A DNA stretch of 15,675 nucleotides from Larix sibirica (Eukaryota; Streptophyta; Pinopsida; Pinales; Pinaceae): contig NWUY0300062190.1 of the NCBI GenBank assembly GCA_004151065.3, positions 8,571-24,245 of the forward strand, written 5' to 3'. Below the pieces are notes generated by a model that had not been told where the DNA came from, ran no database searches, and was given only the letters and a program-made list of their open reading frames with translations. Shown piece after piece: positions 1 to 8,373 of the stretch. Made by a program: the position numbers and the translations under genes. Position 1 is the stretch's first letter. Each line of letters opens with the position of its first letter.

Positions 1-972
1 CTCTTGAAAACTACTTCCCAAACTATAAGATATCATCTCTCTCTCTTCTAGATTCAATCTCAACGCCATAATCTCAATTGATAAACTATATCCTGCTACT
101 ACCAATCTAGGAAACTATCTCAAATCCTCCCCCCTAGAGACGTTGAAAACAAAAACCCATCATAGATAATATTAAGCAACTACTTCTCTGTATTGGGTTG
201 CAAAGAAGAATGATCATGTATGTTTGTAAGGAGTGGACATCCTAGGATGGGGTCATAATGGAAGAGGGTCCTACTAGACCAATGAAGCATACAAGCTTGA
301 AGCTAGATATCAATCCATAGTAAAGGACAAGTTACGATCCAAAGTTTGGAATTCCTAGAAATGGCAAAGGTTCTCGACCTTTTTGTGGTTATTAGTGCAA
401 AGCAAGGCCTTAAAATGGGACAAGATAAGGATTCTTGGTTTTGAGGGTCTCTCCATATGCATGCTCTATTACTAGGAAGATAAATACATCATATAATATT
501 TTTAACCATTTCCTCTTGCTACGTAGCTCTAGATAACAAGAGCATACCTACTTAGGAAATTTGATAGAGCTAGTCAAAACCTTCCTCATTCAATTAGGGA
601 TTAGAGGGATACCCCTTTCAATAACTAGGTGTTGGACATAAGTTGGCATCTCTTCCTAAGCTTCCTTATCTGGTGTTTATGGAAATAAAGAAATCAAAGG
701 ATTTTTAAATAGAAATCAAACTCTCTATAGGCCTTATGGAAAAGCATAAAAAATCATACTATAGAAACCATAAACTCATTTTTCTGGCAAGGTGATGACA
801 AAATTTTCTCTCCTCAAAAGCTCAAGATGATCCTCAACCTAAGAATTGACTTAAATGATCTCAATCTCAACAAATCTCCCAACTCTCAGCAAGTCTCCTC
901 CACAAACAAATGGTCATGCCCTCCAAGTAACTACATCAAACTAACTTCGATAGAGTCTCTGAAGGAAATCCC

Positions 973-1116
973 GGTCTAGTTGGTGCACACTTTTCCTAGG
1001 CATTGATACCAACAACTTTGTAGAAATTAGAGCAATGGAAAAAGGGTCTAATTGGTGCACACTTTTTCTAGGCATTGACACCAACAACTTTGTAGAAATT
1101 AGAGCAATGGAAAAAG
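973..1116 (+). repeat. 72-bp tandem duplication inside the LINE RNase H region
   Basis: Two adjacent 72-bp units, 973-1044 and 1045-1116, differ at only three positions. Each starts at GGTCTA, just after the Asn-Pro of the NPG motif, and contains the GIDTNN and EIRAME codons. The unit is 24 codons long, so the duplication itself keeps frame, although a one-base frame change lies within the unit. Its near identity beside heavily decayed sequence suggests that it formed long after insertion of the element. Confidence 0.9.
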
Positions 1117-1475
1117 GCTTACAAATAGCTATGCATCAAGGTTACTACAAAGGTATTGTGGAAGTATATTCTTTAAGTCTAATCCATGCATTGACAAGGT
1201 TGTTGAAAAGCATGTATATACCAAAAAATCTCTAAACTTTGCAAAATGATGTTTGTATGGAAAACATCTCCAACATCTCTCACCAACTACCAACTCTTAT
1301 CACCTCACATGTTAGAAGAAAAACTATCACGGATACCAACATATTCATTGGGATCTTCTTGAGCACTCTAATCTCAAACCATATTTCCTAAAAGATCCAT
1401 AATAAGGATCTCACTCACCCGGATGGGGTGTAAGGGACGATCAGATTATGTGACAACCATCCTTCACGTGGCGAT

Positions 1476-1718
1476 GTGGTGGGAGGATCTAGAAGTTGGC
1501 ATGTGATCCATTATAGTGTTTCACGGCATTCCATGGAATCTATTTCAGGAGATGATGCGGGAACCGTGGTAGGGAAAACAATGGTAAAGAAATCAGTTAC
1601 CCAAAGCACTTGTAGCACTCCCATGCTCCTCGACTGCATTCATTCCATGAGTAGGAGTTGGGAAAATGACATGGATGGGAGAATCATGAAGAGGGATCCA
1701 TCGAGCTCTAAAGGTTAA
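1476..1718 (+). other. Open frame of 80 codons in the distal tail of the LINE remnant
   Basis: The frame is open from 1476 to 1718 and rich in Ser, His and Met. It contains SRSWHVIHYSVSRHSMES early and RSWENDMDGRIMKRDPSSSK at the end. It follows the RNase H region directly, after the HPDGV codons around 1420-1430, and on the same strand. I read it as the C-terminal tail or 3' trailer of the same LINE, not as an independent gene. No start context or known domain is visible. Confidence 0.3.
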
Positions 1719-1769
1719 CATATCTCCCCTGCTTTTACTTCACTTTCTAATTTTCTCTACCATAAACCT

Positions 1770-1829
1770 CTTCCATGTCTGTGGGGAAGGAGAATTTATC
1801 TTCCATGTCTGTGGGGAAGAAGAATTTAT
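1770..1829 (+). repeat. 30-bp tandem duplication
   Basis: Two adjacent 30-bp units, 1770-1799 and 1800-1829, begin CTTCCATGTCTGTGGGGAAG and differ at one base (GGAG versus GAAG). In one frame each unit reads FHVCGE followed by G/E and EFI, and that frame stays open to about 1886, so it may be the end of the LINE 3' region. Confidence 0.9.
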
Positions 1830-3187
1830 TGACTTGGAGTTCAAGTTCATGGATATAGGGTGGACGTTTTGTCTCCTGATATAGATTTTTTGGCTCTTGA
1901 GATTCCACGGCACTTCACTTCATTTTGACCTCTCCAAAATCATGCTCTCTCAAGCCAACATATCGTGCGTGCAATGCTATAGGTTACCCTAGATAAGTAG
2001 CCAGTTCAGTCAGTCCTCTGGTTGGTAGAGCTTGTCTTTCGGCAGGTAGAGGGTGTTCGATGACACATTAATAGAAAAGTATGCTCATTCATCAACATAT
2101 CTGAAAATAAAATCGAAGGTTAAAGAGGAGGACAAGGTCTGTCATATATCTACCAGACAAGATAAGCATATTCCCTGCAAACCAGAGTCGAAAAAAATAA
2201 CCAGGGCTCAAATGGATGCAAGGGCTCCAACTAACAAGTATTTTCAGTCCCAGTCCGATCAAGTTAAGATAGAGATAACAATTGGAGAAGAGGGTGATTG
2301 GTAGAAGAGGAATGACCTCCTGAGAGAGGGTGAACCAGGAAACTCACTGGTGGATGCCAGACACCGGGTTTTATAGAGGTAGAGATGGACAAAGATTTAT
2401 TAGTTGCTCAAATTGTTCATAGTCCAGTAAATGGAAGAAAATGAATCTCAGCTATATTCAGACATTCTAAGGAAGTTAGATCTCATGGAAACTAAGTATG
2501 ATGCAACATTTCGGCTTGATTATTCCCCACCCTGAATATTAAAAGAATTACAAGAAGAATTACTGTTGTAGTGGAAATTCCGATTTCCTGGATTGAACAA
2601 TATATCACACTGCTACCCACATCCGTGCTATGCTTATGCAGAGTAAAGACCGTAAAAACGAAAACAGTAATATCTGAGATATAATATTCACGTATATGAA
2701 TAGAAAACATATTGTACAAAATCACAGAAAACCTATATTAATATCTAACCAATTTCATGATAAGTACTTTGTTAAGAAGCATTTAATGTATCAGTCAGAT
2801 GGAAGGCTAAGCATTTATGGGAAATCTCAACAAACTTTTCCAGATATAGTGGATGGTTGGTCGAACAAACCATAAGCTGGTCATCCAAACCAGAAAATGT
2901 CTCAACCAAATTAAACCCGGGTGGATGGAATGAAATCCATCTATCCCCACCAACGTTATTGTTCAACCATCTATAACACATAGATAGAATAGCATTTTAG
3001 TAATTTTAATACAAATTACAAAAGCTGAGCTAAGAAAATGCTACTCATAAGTAAGTACAAATTATAGAACATACTACTCATAAGCTAATAAGGCAATTTC
3101 AGTAAACAAAGTTCCAAACCGAGCAGTCTGGTTTGTCCAGAGACTTACTTTTCCTTGGTTGGTAAAGATATATTGAGTTGGCTATGA
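1830..3187. other. Mostly unassigned stretch
   Basis: Apart from the tRNA-like motifs at 2017-2064 I can support no gene here. Open frames exist on the plus strand at 2053-2304 (83 codons, lysine-rich and hydrophilic) and 2431-2535 (34 codons, containing SDILRKLDLMETKYD). On the minus strand there are frames at 2492-2725 and 2772-2981. None has a recognised domain. The 2431 frame is directly preceded by an in-frame TAA. An internal exon of a host gene is possible but not demonstrated. Confidence 0.4.
2017..2064 (+). other. Possible tRNA-derived remnant (RNA polymerase III A-box and B-box)
   Basis: TCTGGTTGGTAGAGC (2017-2031) resembles the D-arm/A-box of a tRNA, where GTTGGTAGAGC is typical. 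About 22 bases later, GTGTTCGATGAC (2053-2064) resembles a B-box: GTGT, a TCGATG loop, then ACAC, forming a short T-arm-like hairpin. An anticodon stem and an acceptor stem are not evident, so a functional tRNA is unlikely. A degenerate tRNA-derived SINE head is the better reading; chance cannot be excluded. Confidence 0.3.
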
Positions 3188-3574
3188 TCAAATGAAAATA
3201 GCATATTGCATACTGGCATGAAGCATCATATAATTTCTATCAGCAGTGGAAGTGGTGGGATCTGCTGCTGCAAACCTCACTGATCTCAAATTATAACAAT
3301 TATCAGGAGCTTCCTCTGTTGTATCAGATTGGCTTAGATCTTGACGGCGGCCTGAAAAACAGGCGAGAGGAGCCGACATACAGGTAATAAGGGAGACAGA
3401 TTCATAGTTGTTAAGATTTGGCTGAAGTTGCTGGGGACGATCGATCTCAGCTGGAGGCAGATTGCTTTCGTCTACAATACGAGAGCGACCAATCTGCCGA
3501 TTCCGCAGAGCCAACTGCAGGCATCTCTTGATAGCGACGATCAACGCACGGCGCATTGTGGGTGAGTCGTGCAC
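3188..3574 (-). CDS. Hypothetical open frame, possibly a 5' exon of a host gene
   Basis: This minus-strand frame of 128 codons starts MHDSPTMRRALIVAIKRC and runs to a TGA at 3188-3190. A second ATG six codons downstream is an equally good start. The codons are visibly GC-richer than the AT-rich flanks, and the upstream minus-strand sequence contains a TTAGGGTTACAG stretch like many plant 5' leaders. The first half is rich in Arg, Leu and Gln; the middle is Pro/Gln-rich with no clear fold. A good donor-like site (GTAAGT on the minus strand, 3143-3148) lies about 40 bases past the stop, and CTGTTTTTCAG near 3350-3360 resembles an acceptor, so the real exon structure may differ. I do not recognise the protein. 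No transposon signature is seen. Confidence 0.35.
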   Translation of the reverse strand: MHDSPTMRRALIVAIKRCLQLALRNRQIGRSRIVDESNLPPAEIDRPQQLQPNLNNYESVSLITCMSAPLACFSGRRQDLSQSDTTEEAPDNCYNLRSVRFAAADPTTSTADRNYMMLHASMQYAIFI

Positions 3575-3659
3575 TCTTCAATTGCAATCTTGATTCTGTA
3601 ACCCTAACAGATTATGTCTTCACTGTCACAGAAGAGGCACTATATTCGAGGAAACCCAT

Positions 3660-4395
3660 CCGTAGCATCTTTCAATTTGACCTAATCAGTGCATAATATT
3701 TAATTAATTATGAAATGATTACGCTTGTAAATATTTAAATTCATTTTATGTCACGTCGTGAAATAAAGTGAATATAATGCGGTTTGTGTTAATTATAGAA
3801 ATAATGAAGAATGATAGTGGGTTAACCAAGTAGTTCATTTTTTAAATTAAAATAGTCTTAGACTTTGAACTTATTTATGCTGATGCCAAATAATTGAAGA
3901 CTTCTCCAATTATTAATGATTAAACAAAACAATACATAGTATTAACCTCTTATTAATATAAGCTTATATTATATTAATAAAAACATAAAATACCGTAAAG
4001 ATAACCATTGAGAAAAAAAACATAAAATACCCTAACGATAACCATTGAGAATAAACATGACAACTTTACTTTATGTAATATGCCAGGAATATAGTTTAGT
4101 TGATATCAAGTACTTTTTGAACACAAATTTAGTCGGATTACATTGGTCAAGGAATTATGAAATTATGGAAGACTGGAATATGGTTAAATAATTTACTATT
4201 TTGAAGATTTTTTAGATAAATATTATTATTGAAATTTGGTTAAAAAATTTATGTTAAAATTGTAATTTTAAATTATTGAAATTTTTGTTTTTAATATAAA
4301 AATAGATTTAATATTGTTGTCTAAAAATTTTTAGAGTAAAATTTTGTAAATGTTTATTTTAATGTTTTTAAGTGAACATTTGAGTGAATATGAAG
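3660..4395. other. AT-rich spacer
   Basis: The stretch is strongly A/T-rich with homopolymer A and T runs, no long frames and no recognised motif, apart from a short direct repeat near 3984-4051. The copia remnant emerges at its right end, so the left breakpoint of that element lies near 4390. Confidence 0.6.
3984..4051 (+). repeat. Short direct repeat, 37-bp period
   Basis: A 31-bp segment at 3984-4014 recurs at 4021-4051 with two mismatches. Both copies start CATAAAATACC and end ATAACCATTGAGAA. An A-run separates them. No function is apparent. Confidence 0.8.
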
Positions 4396-4399
4396 GTAT

Positions 4400-4973
4400 T
4401 ATAAGCTTAGAATAATGGACATTGTTATGTAGAGTATTTGGTAAATCGATCACTTATATCAATATTAGTTAACAAAACTTTGCATAAGGAGTGGACTAGT
4501 AAAAAACCACTCTTAAATATCACATATCTTTTTATTGTGATGTTTATGTGTACATGTTCCAAAGGAACATAGGAGTAAGCTAGACAATATTATTAAAAAA
4601 TGTATCTTTATTTGTTATATTAATGGTATAAAAAGTTATAAAATTTGAAACCATTTAACTAAGAAGATTGTTTACATTTGAAATGTTGTGTTTAGAAAAG
4701 ATAAAGTTGTTCTCAAACAAGAATTCGAATCAAGGAAAGAAGCATATATAGTAGATTTTAAGTTGGAGGGTGAAGAATTTGACTTAGTAGAATAAAATGA
4801 ACTAAAAGAGGAAGAACCTCAAACTAGAGTTTTTAGGAGATTAGTTAATGGAAGAAGGAAAATAGAAAGGTATACTCCACCTGATTTTCATTCCGGTTTT
4901 ATTATATCTATTACTAATGGTGATCCTAAAACTATTAGGGAGCAATAGACTCAGAGGATAGTGAAGTTTGGAA
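4400..4973 (+). pseudogene. Ty1/copia pol remnant: integrase C-terminal part and linker
   Basis: From about 4430 the plus strand reads, with frame changes, VEYLVNRS, KTLHKEWTSKKP, then VHVPKEHRSKLDN (4550-4588), and the acidic linker ending RYTPPDF (about 4870-4890). These match the integrase end and integrase-to-RT linker of plant copia elements, including the usual YLxNRSP and DAYVHVPKDKRSKLD motifs. In the element this protein inserts cDNA into host chromosomes. In-frame stops interrupt it at several points. The catalytic integrase core, protease and gag are absent upstream; AT-rich spacer lies there instead, so the element is 5'-truncated near 4390. The sequence stops at an n (4974), and its last 431 bases are repeated immediately after it. 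Confidence 0.75.
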
Positions 4974-5405
4974 NTTTATGTGTACATGTTCCAAAGGAAC
5001 ATAGGAGTAAGCTAGACAATATTATTAAAAAATGTATTTTTATTGGTTATATGAATGGTATAAAAAGTTATAAAATTTGAAACCATTTAACTAAGAAGAT
5101 TGTTTACATTTGAAATATTGTGTTTAGAAAAGATAAAGTTGTTCTTAAACAAGAATTCGAACCAAGGGAAGAAGCATATATAGTAGATTTTAAGTTGGAG
5201 GGTGAAGAATTTGACTTAGTAGAATAAAATGAACTAAAAGAGGAAGAACCTCAAACTAGAGTCTTTAGGAGATTAGTTAATGGAAGAAGGAAAATAGAAA
5301 GGTATACTCCACCTGATTTTCATTCCGGTTTTATTATATCTATTACTAATGGTGATCCTAAAACTATTAGGGAGCAATAGACTCAGAGGATAGTGAAGTT
5401 TGGAA
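4543..5405 (+). repeat. 431-bp direct repeat flush with an n (contig-overlap type)
   Basis: 4543-4973 and 4975-5405 align without gaps and differ at about eight positions (about 98% identity). The first copy ends exactly at the n at 4974 and the second begins exactly after it. That is what two overlapping contig ends give when placed side by side. A real tandem duplication breaking exactly at an n would be a coincidence. Confidence 0.9.
4974..4974. other. Ambiguous base marking a contig join
   Basis: A single n separates the two 431-bp repeat copies exactly. It is probably a placeholder for a gap or failed merge and its length need not be real. Confidence 0.8.
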
Positions 5406-6866
5406 GAAGGCCATGGTTGAAGAAATGGATGCCTTGGACAAAAATGAGGCATGGGATCTGGTTGAGTTGCTGATTAAAACCTATTGATACAAAATGGGTG
5501 TTTAAGAAGTTAAATGTAGATGGTAAGGTAGAGAAGTGAAAAGTATATGTGAAGACAACATTGTTACATGTTGATGTTAAAGAAGTAATGTACATAAAAA
5601 AAATGGAAGGTTTTGCGGTAGATAAAATGGATGTGAAAACAACATTCTTAGATGGTGATCTTGAAGATGAAATCTACATAAAACAACTAGAAGGTTTCGC
5701 AATGAACATAAAGAATTGCTTTGTAAGTTGATGAAGTCCTTGCATGGATTAAAAAAATCAATAAGAATTCAGTATTCAAAGTTTCAAACCTATATACTCG
5801 GACTTGGTTTCTCAAGAAGAAAAGTTGATCACTTTGTGTATTGAAAGCAAGATGGTGACCATTTTATTTATGTGGTACTATATGTTGATGGTATGTTGTT
5901 GATAAAAAATAAGAAGGAAATCACCAAGAATATAAAATTTTAGTTGTTGTTTAAGTTTGATATGAAATATATTTGTGTTGTATATTTTATTTTTGGCATG
6001 GAAATTAGAAGAGATCAAGCACACAAGAAAATTTGGTTGAATTAGAGGAAATATATTGAGAAAATACTATAGAGGTTTAATATGCAAGAATGTAAATGGG
6101 TAAAGCTCCCTATTCCTATAGGTACAAATTTATCTATAGAATAGACTTGTCCCAAGACTCTAGAAGAGGTTTAAGATATGTCCTATGTTCCCTATGATAG
6201 TGTTGTTGGAAGTTGGATGTATGCTAAGGTTTGTACTAGGTCATACATTTCGATGCAGTGGGAATTTTGAACAGTTATATATGTCAAAGGAAAATAATGA
6301 ACATTTTACAACTATAAAGAGAGTCTTTGGATATTTGTGTGGAAATTTATATTATGCAATTTTATACCAAGGAATACCTATACCTTATAGGGAGTGAGAT
6401 ATCAAGGGTTTTTTTTATATAGTCTCAGTTGGATATATTGACCATAGAAGATCCACAAGTGGTTATGTATTTAACATGTTTGGTGGAGAAATCAATTGGA
6501 TGAGCAAGAATAGGCTATAGTTTCATCGTTAACTATATAAATGGAGTACATTGCAGCAACTCATGGATGTAAGGAAGTTGCATGGCCTTAAATATTGTGT
6601 TCAAGTATTAGTTTTGTTTAGAAAGAAATGAGGATAAGTTTTGACATCTCAAGTACATTTTTTCTAGTAAAAACCCTAATTATCATAACCAAACAAAGCA
6701 CATTGATGTGCAATACTATTTTATTAGAGACATTGAAAACAATAAAGCATTGTTGGAGAATGTGAATGCCTTGAAGAATGTTGCACATTCATTGACAAAG
6801 TATATTCATGATGAAAATTTTAGTTGGTGTAGAGAATCAATGGGTATTGTTGGCTGCCATAACTGA
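4975..6866 (+). pseudogene. Ty1/copia pol remnant: linker, reverse transcriptase and RNase H
   Basis: Across several frameshifts and stops the plus strand reads: the integrase-RT linker (4975-5395); SEVWKKAMVEEMDALDKNEA (about 5390-5450) at the RT start; TKWVFKKLNVDGKVEK (about 5488-5537); MDVKTTFLDGDL, RT motif A (from about 5628); KLMKSLHGLKK (5725-5757); VVLYVDGMLL (about 5872-5901); and RNase H blocks DHRRSTSGYVFN (about 6440-6475), EYIAATHGCKE (about 6544-6576) and KHIDVQYYF (about 6695-6722), ending SWCRESMGIVG before a TGA at 6864-6866. The RT/RNase H would copy element RNA to cDNA in virus-like particles. The catalytic YVDD is YVDG (5881-5892). The segment with the usual KARLVAKG motif between VEK and motif A is missing, and the motif A block is duplicated. 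Clearly non-functional; the family call is strong. Confidence 0.85.
5549..5716 (+). repeat. 84-bp tandem duplication of the block following RT motif A
   Basis: Units 5549-5632 and 5633-5716 are in the same frame, 28 codons apart, with no gap. Over the first 72 bases 55 match (about 76%). Unit 1 reads VKTTLLHVDVKEVMY and unit 2 VKTTFLDGDLEDEIY, each followed by IKK/IKQ, M/LEGFA. Only unit 2 is preceded by the MD of motif A. The first unit sits where the RT N-terminal part should end, so duplication and deletion may be one event. Confidence 0.85.
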
Positions 6867-6910
6867 TTACATGAATGATCTTTCTTTGCCCCAATTTTTC
6901 AAAGAATACA

Positions 6911-6922
6911 ACAAGTGGGAGA
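6911..6922 (+). other. Polypurine tract of the copia element
   Basis: ACAAGTGGGAGA lies 44 bases after the pol stop. In plant copia elements an AAGTGGGAGA-type tract directly precedes the 3' LTR and primes plus-strand DNA synthesis. The downstream LTR start is degenerate (AAGTTCGG instead of a TGTT-type start). Confidence 0.6.
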
Positions 6923-7334
6923 AAGTTCGGCATGTGTTGTACTCTTTCTAGGTTCTTAGAGAACCAAGGTCCAAGGGGGTGATCACCCCCTTGGTTGAGG
7001 GGAGACGGGGGCCAATGGTTCAAGGGTGGATCCTCCAAAATAAACATTTGGATATGCTCTTGTATGTTCTTGTTCTTGTTTGGCTCATTCTAAACTAATT
7101 AAGGTTAATGAATTAGGGCTCTAATCTAATCCAAGTTAACAAATTACAGTTTTTGATGATATTGTATTGTATTGTAAATGTTGAAGATAATACAATGAGA
7201 TAGAGAGAGTAGTGGCTCTCACTTAATTTGGTTTCCAGGTTAAGGGTTTCTAGGGTAAATCTCTATGTATTGTGTGCATGTGTTCCATTGTTATTTCTTG
7301 TGTTTTAGATTATATTGGTGTTTCTTTTCTTTCA
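6923..7334 (+). mobile_element. 3' LTR of the copia remnant (right edge uncertain)
   Basis: The LTR is placed by position: it follows the polypurine tract and precedes DNA with no element similarity. It contains a GC-rich part with a perfect 24-bp palindrome (6971-6994), an AT-rich part, and a T-rich end. I put the right edge at TTCA (7331-7334) because LTRs normally end in CA, but no second LTR exists in the window to align it with. No 5' LTR or target-site duplication can be shown. Confidence 0.5.
6971..6994. repeat. Perfect 24-bp palindrome in the LTR
   Basis: The 12-base arms CCAAGGGGGTGA and TCACCCCCTTGG are exact reverse complements with no spacer, centred on the GATC core. It lies about 50 bases into the LTR. 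It could form a cruciform or RNA hairpin, or be a dimeric protein-binding site; none of these is shown by sequence alone. Confidence 0.95.
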
Positions 7335-8373
7335 TGGGTTTATCATGGTCTTCATGCTTTGAAAACTCTTTTAAATTCAACTAAGTAACATGGATTTTCT
7401 ATATTGTATGCCTCCAAATGCCATAGGGACAACTTGTCCTGATGAACTAAACCATCAATTGACCATAATTTTGAAAATATGCCACAAATAATTATGCTTT
7501 CTTTATTATCTCAAACCAAAAATATCCATTATTAATCTACCCATGAAGTCAAGAACATATTTAACTATGTATATCCCCTATAGAGGAAATTCGTAATAGT
7601 TTATCTAGGAAAGAGAGAACACAAAATACCCAAAAGAATCTAATGCCTATGGACCTCCTCACATGGTCTGTATATAGGCACACGATCAAGGCCTTGTGTC
7701 CTTTTATTAAAAGAAAATATATCCTAGCTACAAGCCTAGATTAAACCACCTACATTGCACTATGTGTAAACCCATGACATAAATGTTTTCCTCCATTCAA
7801 GCCAGGGTAAATAATGACTGCATATAAGTGGGAGATGGTATTTCGTATGCTTCATTTCATGCATGAAGGATTATTTCCACCTATCAAATCCACTTGTAAA
7901 GCTAATAGAAATTCAATTATTGGTTGTAAAATTCATGGAGATACATAAATGTTGGAAACCACCCCCCCTTCCTATGCCCATTTCCCCTAATTAGAAATTA
8001 TTTTATTATTTGTTATTGATCAACCATAACGTCTTCTTGTACATTTTCGCGAAAAAGAATATATAAATATATATTTTTTAAGCTCAAAACCACATTATAA
8101 TAATTAGCAGTAAAAAAATACATAATTTGGTGTGGCTGGTCTTCACTAGGGAAATCGGACCATCCATAAACAAAATTTTTGTAATAGTTCTCCATAAGGA
8201 TTCTAAGTCCACAATTTTAGCAAGGAGAGTCCAAAAATAAAAGTAGTCGGCTGGATATCTAAAGAAAAAAGTGCTATTGTAAAACTGCTTGACATAACTA
8301 ATAGAGTCCCGATCGAAACATAAATATGTTGAAAGACCGAGTAAAAGAAAAAGTAATCATTAGAAGAAGAGAA
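7335..8373. other. Flanking DNA right of the LTR, no gene seen
   Basis: AT-rich sequence with short frames only. Local features are a C-run near 7961-7970, a perfect TTTTCGCGAAAA palindrome at 8044-8055 and a nearby TATATAAATATATA stretch. No copia coding similarity continues past the LTR. The minus-strand 60-codon frame at 8013-8195 has no recognised domain. Confidence 0.5.

Larger units (their letters stand above)
1..1720 (+). pseudogene. Decayed LINE (non-LTR retrotransposon) polymerase, 3' part: zinc-binding segment and RNase H
   Basis: Reading across frameshifts and stops on the plus strand gives, in order: an RT C-terminal tail (about 205-340); a zf-RVT-like segment at about 341-475 with STFLWLLVQSKALKWDK; a WHLFLSFLIWCLWK stretch near 640-690; and an RNase H domain at about 943-1345. 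In that domain FDRVSEGNPG (946-975) matches the usual FDGASKGNPG start, GIDTNN and EIRAMEKGLQIA match the second block, and HVRRK (1308-1322) matches the last. In plant LINEs this protein performs target-primed reverse transcription. Key residues are lost: the zinc-binding CxxC reads CMLY (458-469), and the acidic residue usually seen as EGDS reads EVYS (1161-1172). Many stops confirm a dead copy. Bases 1-205 fit as further upstream coding but are not individually recognisable. The left end lies outside the window. The family call is confident; the exact limits are not. Confidence 0.75.

Noticed and set aside
2492-2981. Minus-strand open frames of 77 and 69 codons
   Set aside because: No domain, start context or conservation evidence; lengths are ordinary for random AT-rich sequence.
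4543-5405. A true tandem duplication of the integrase linker region
   Set aside because: The boundary coincides exactly with an n, and the same pattern recurs at the other n positions. An unmerged contig overlap explains it better.
5549-5731. An independent small protein gene (60-codon open frame)
   Set aside because: It is an open piece of the decayed copia RT containing the duplicated block after motif A; the same frame appears at 9188-9370 as part of the larger repeat.
6820-7047. Minus-strand 75-codon open frame across the pol end and LTR (also 10457-10684)
   Set aside because: It is the antisense shadow of the RNase H end and LTR; Pro/Leu-rich content comes from the GC-rich palindrome region.
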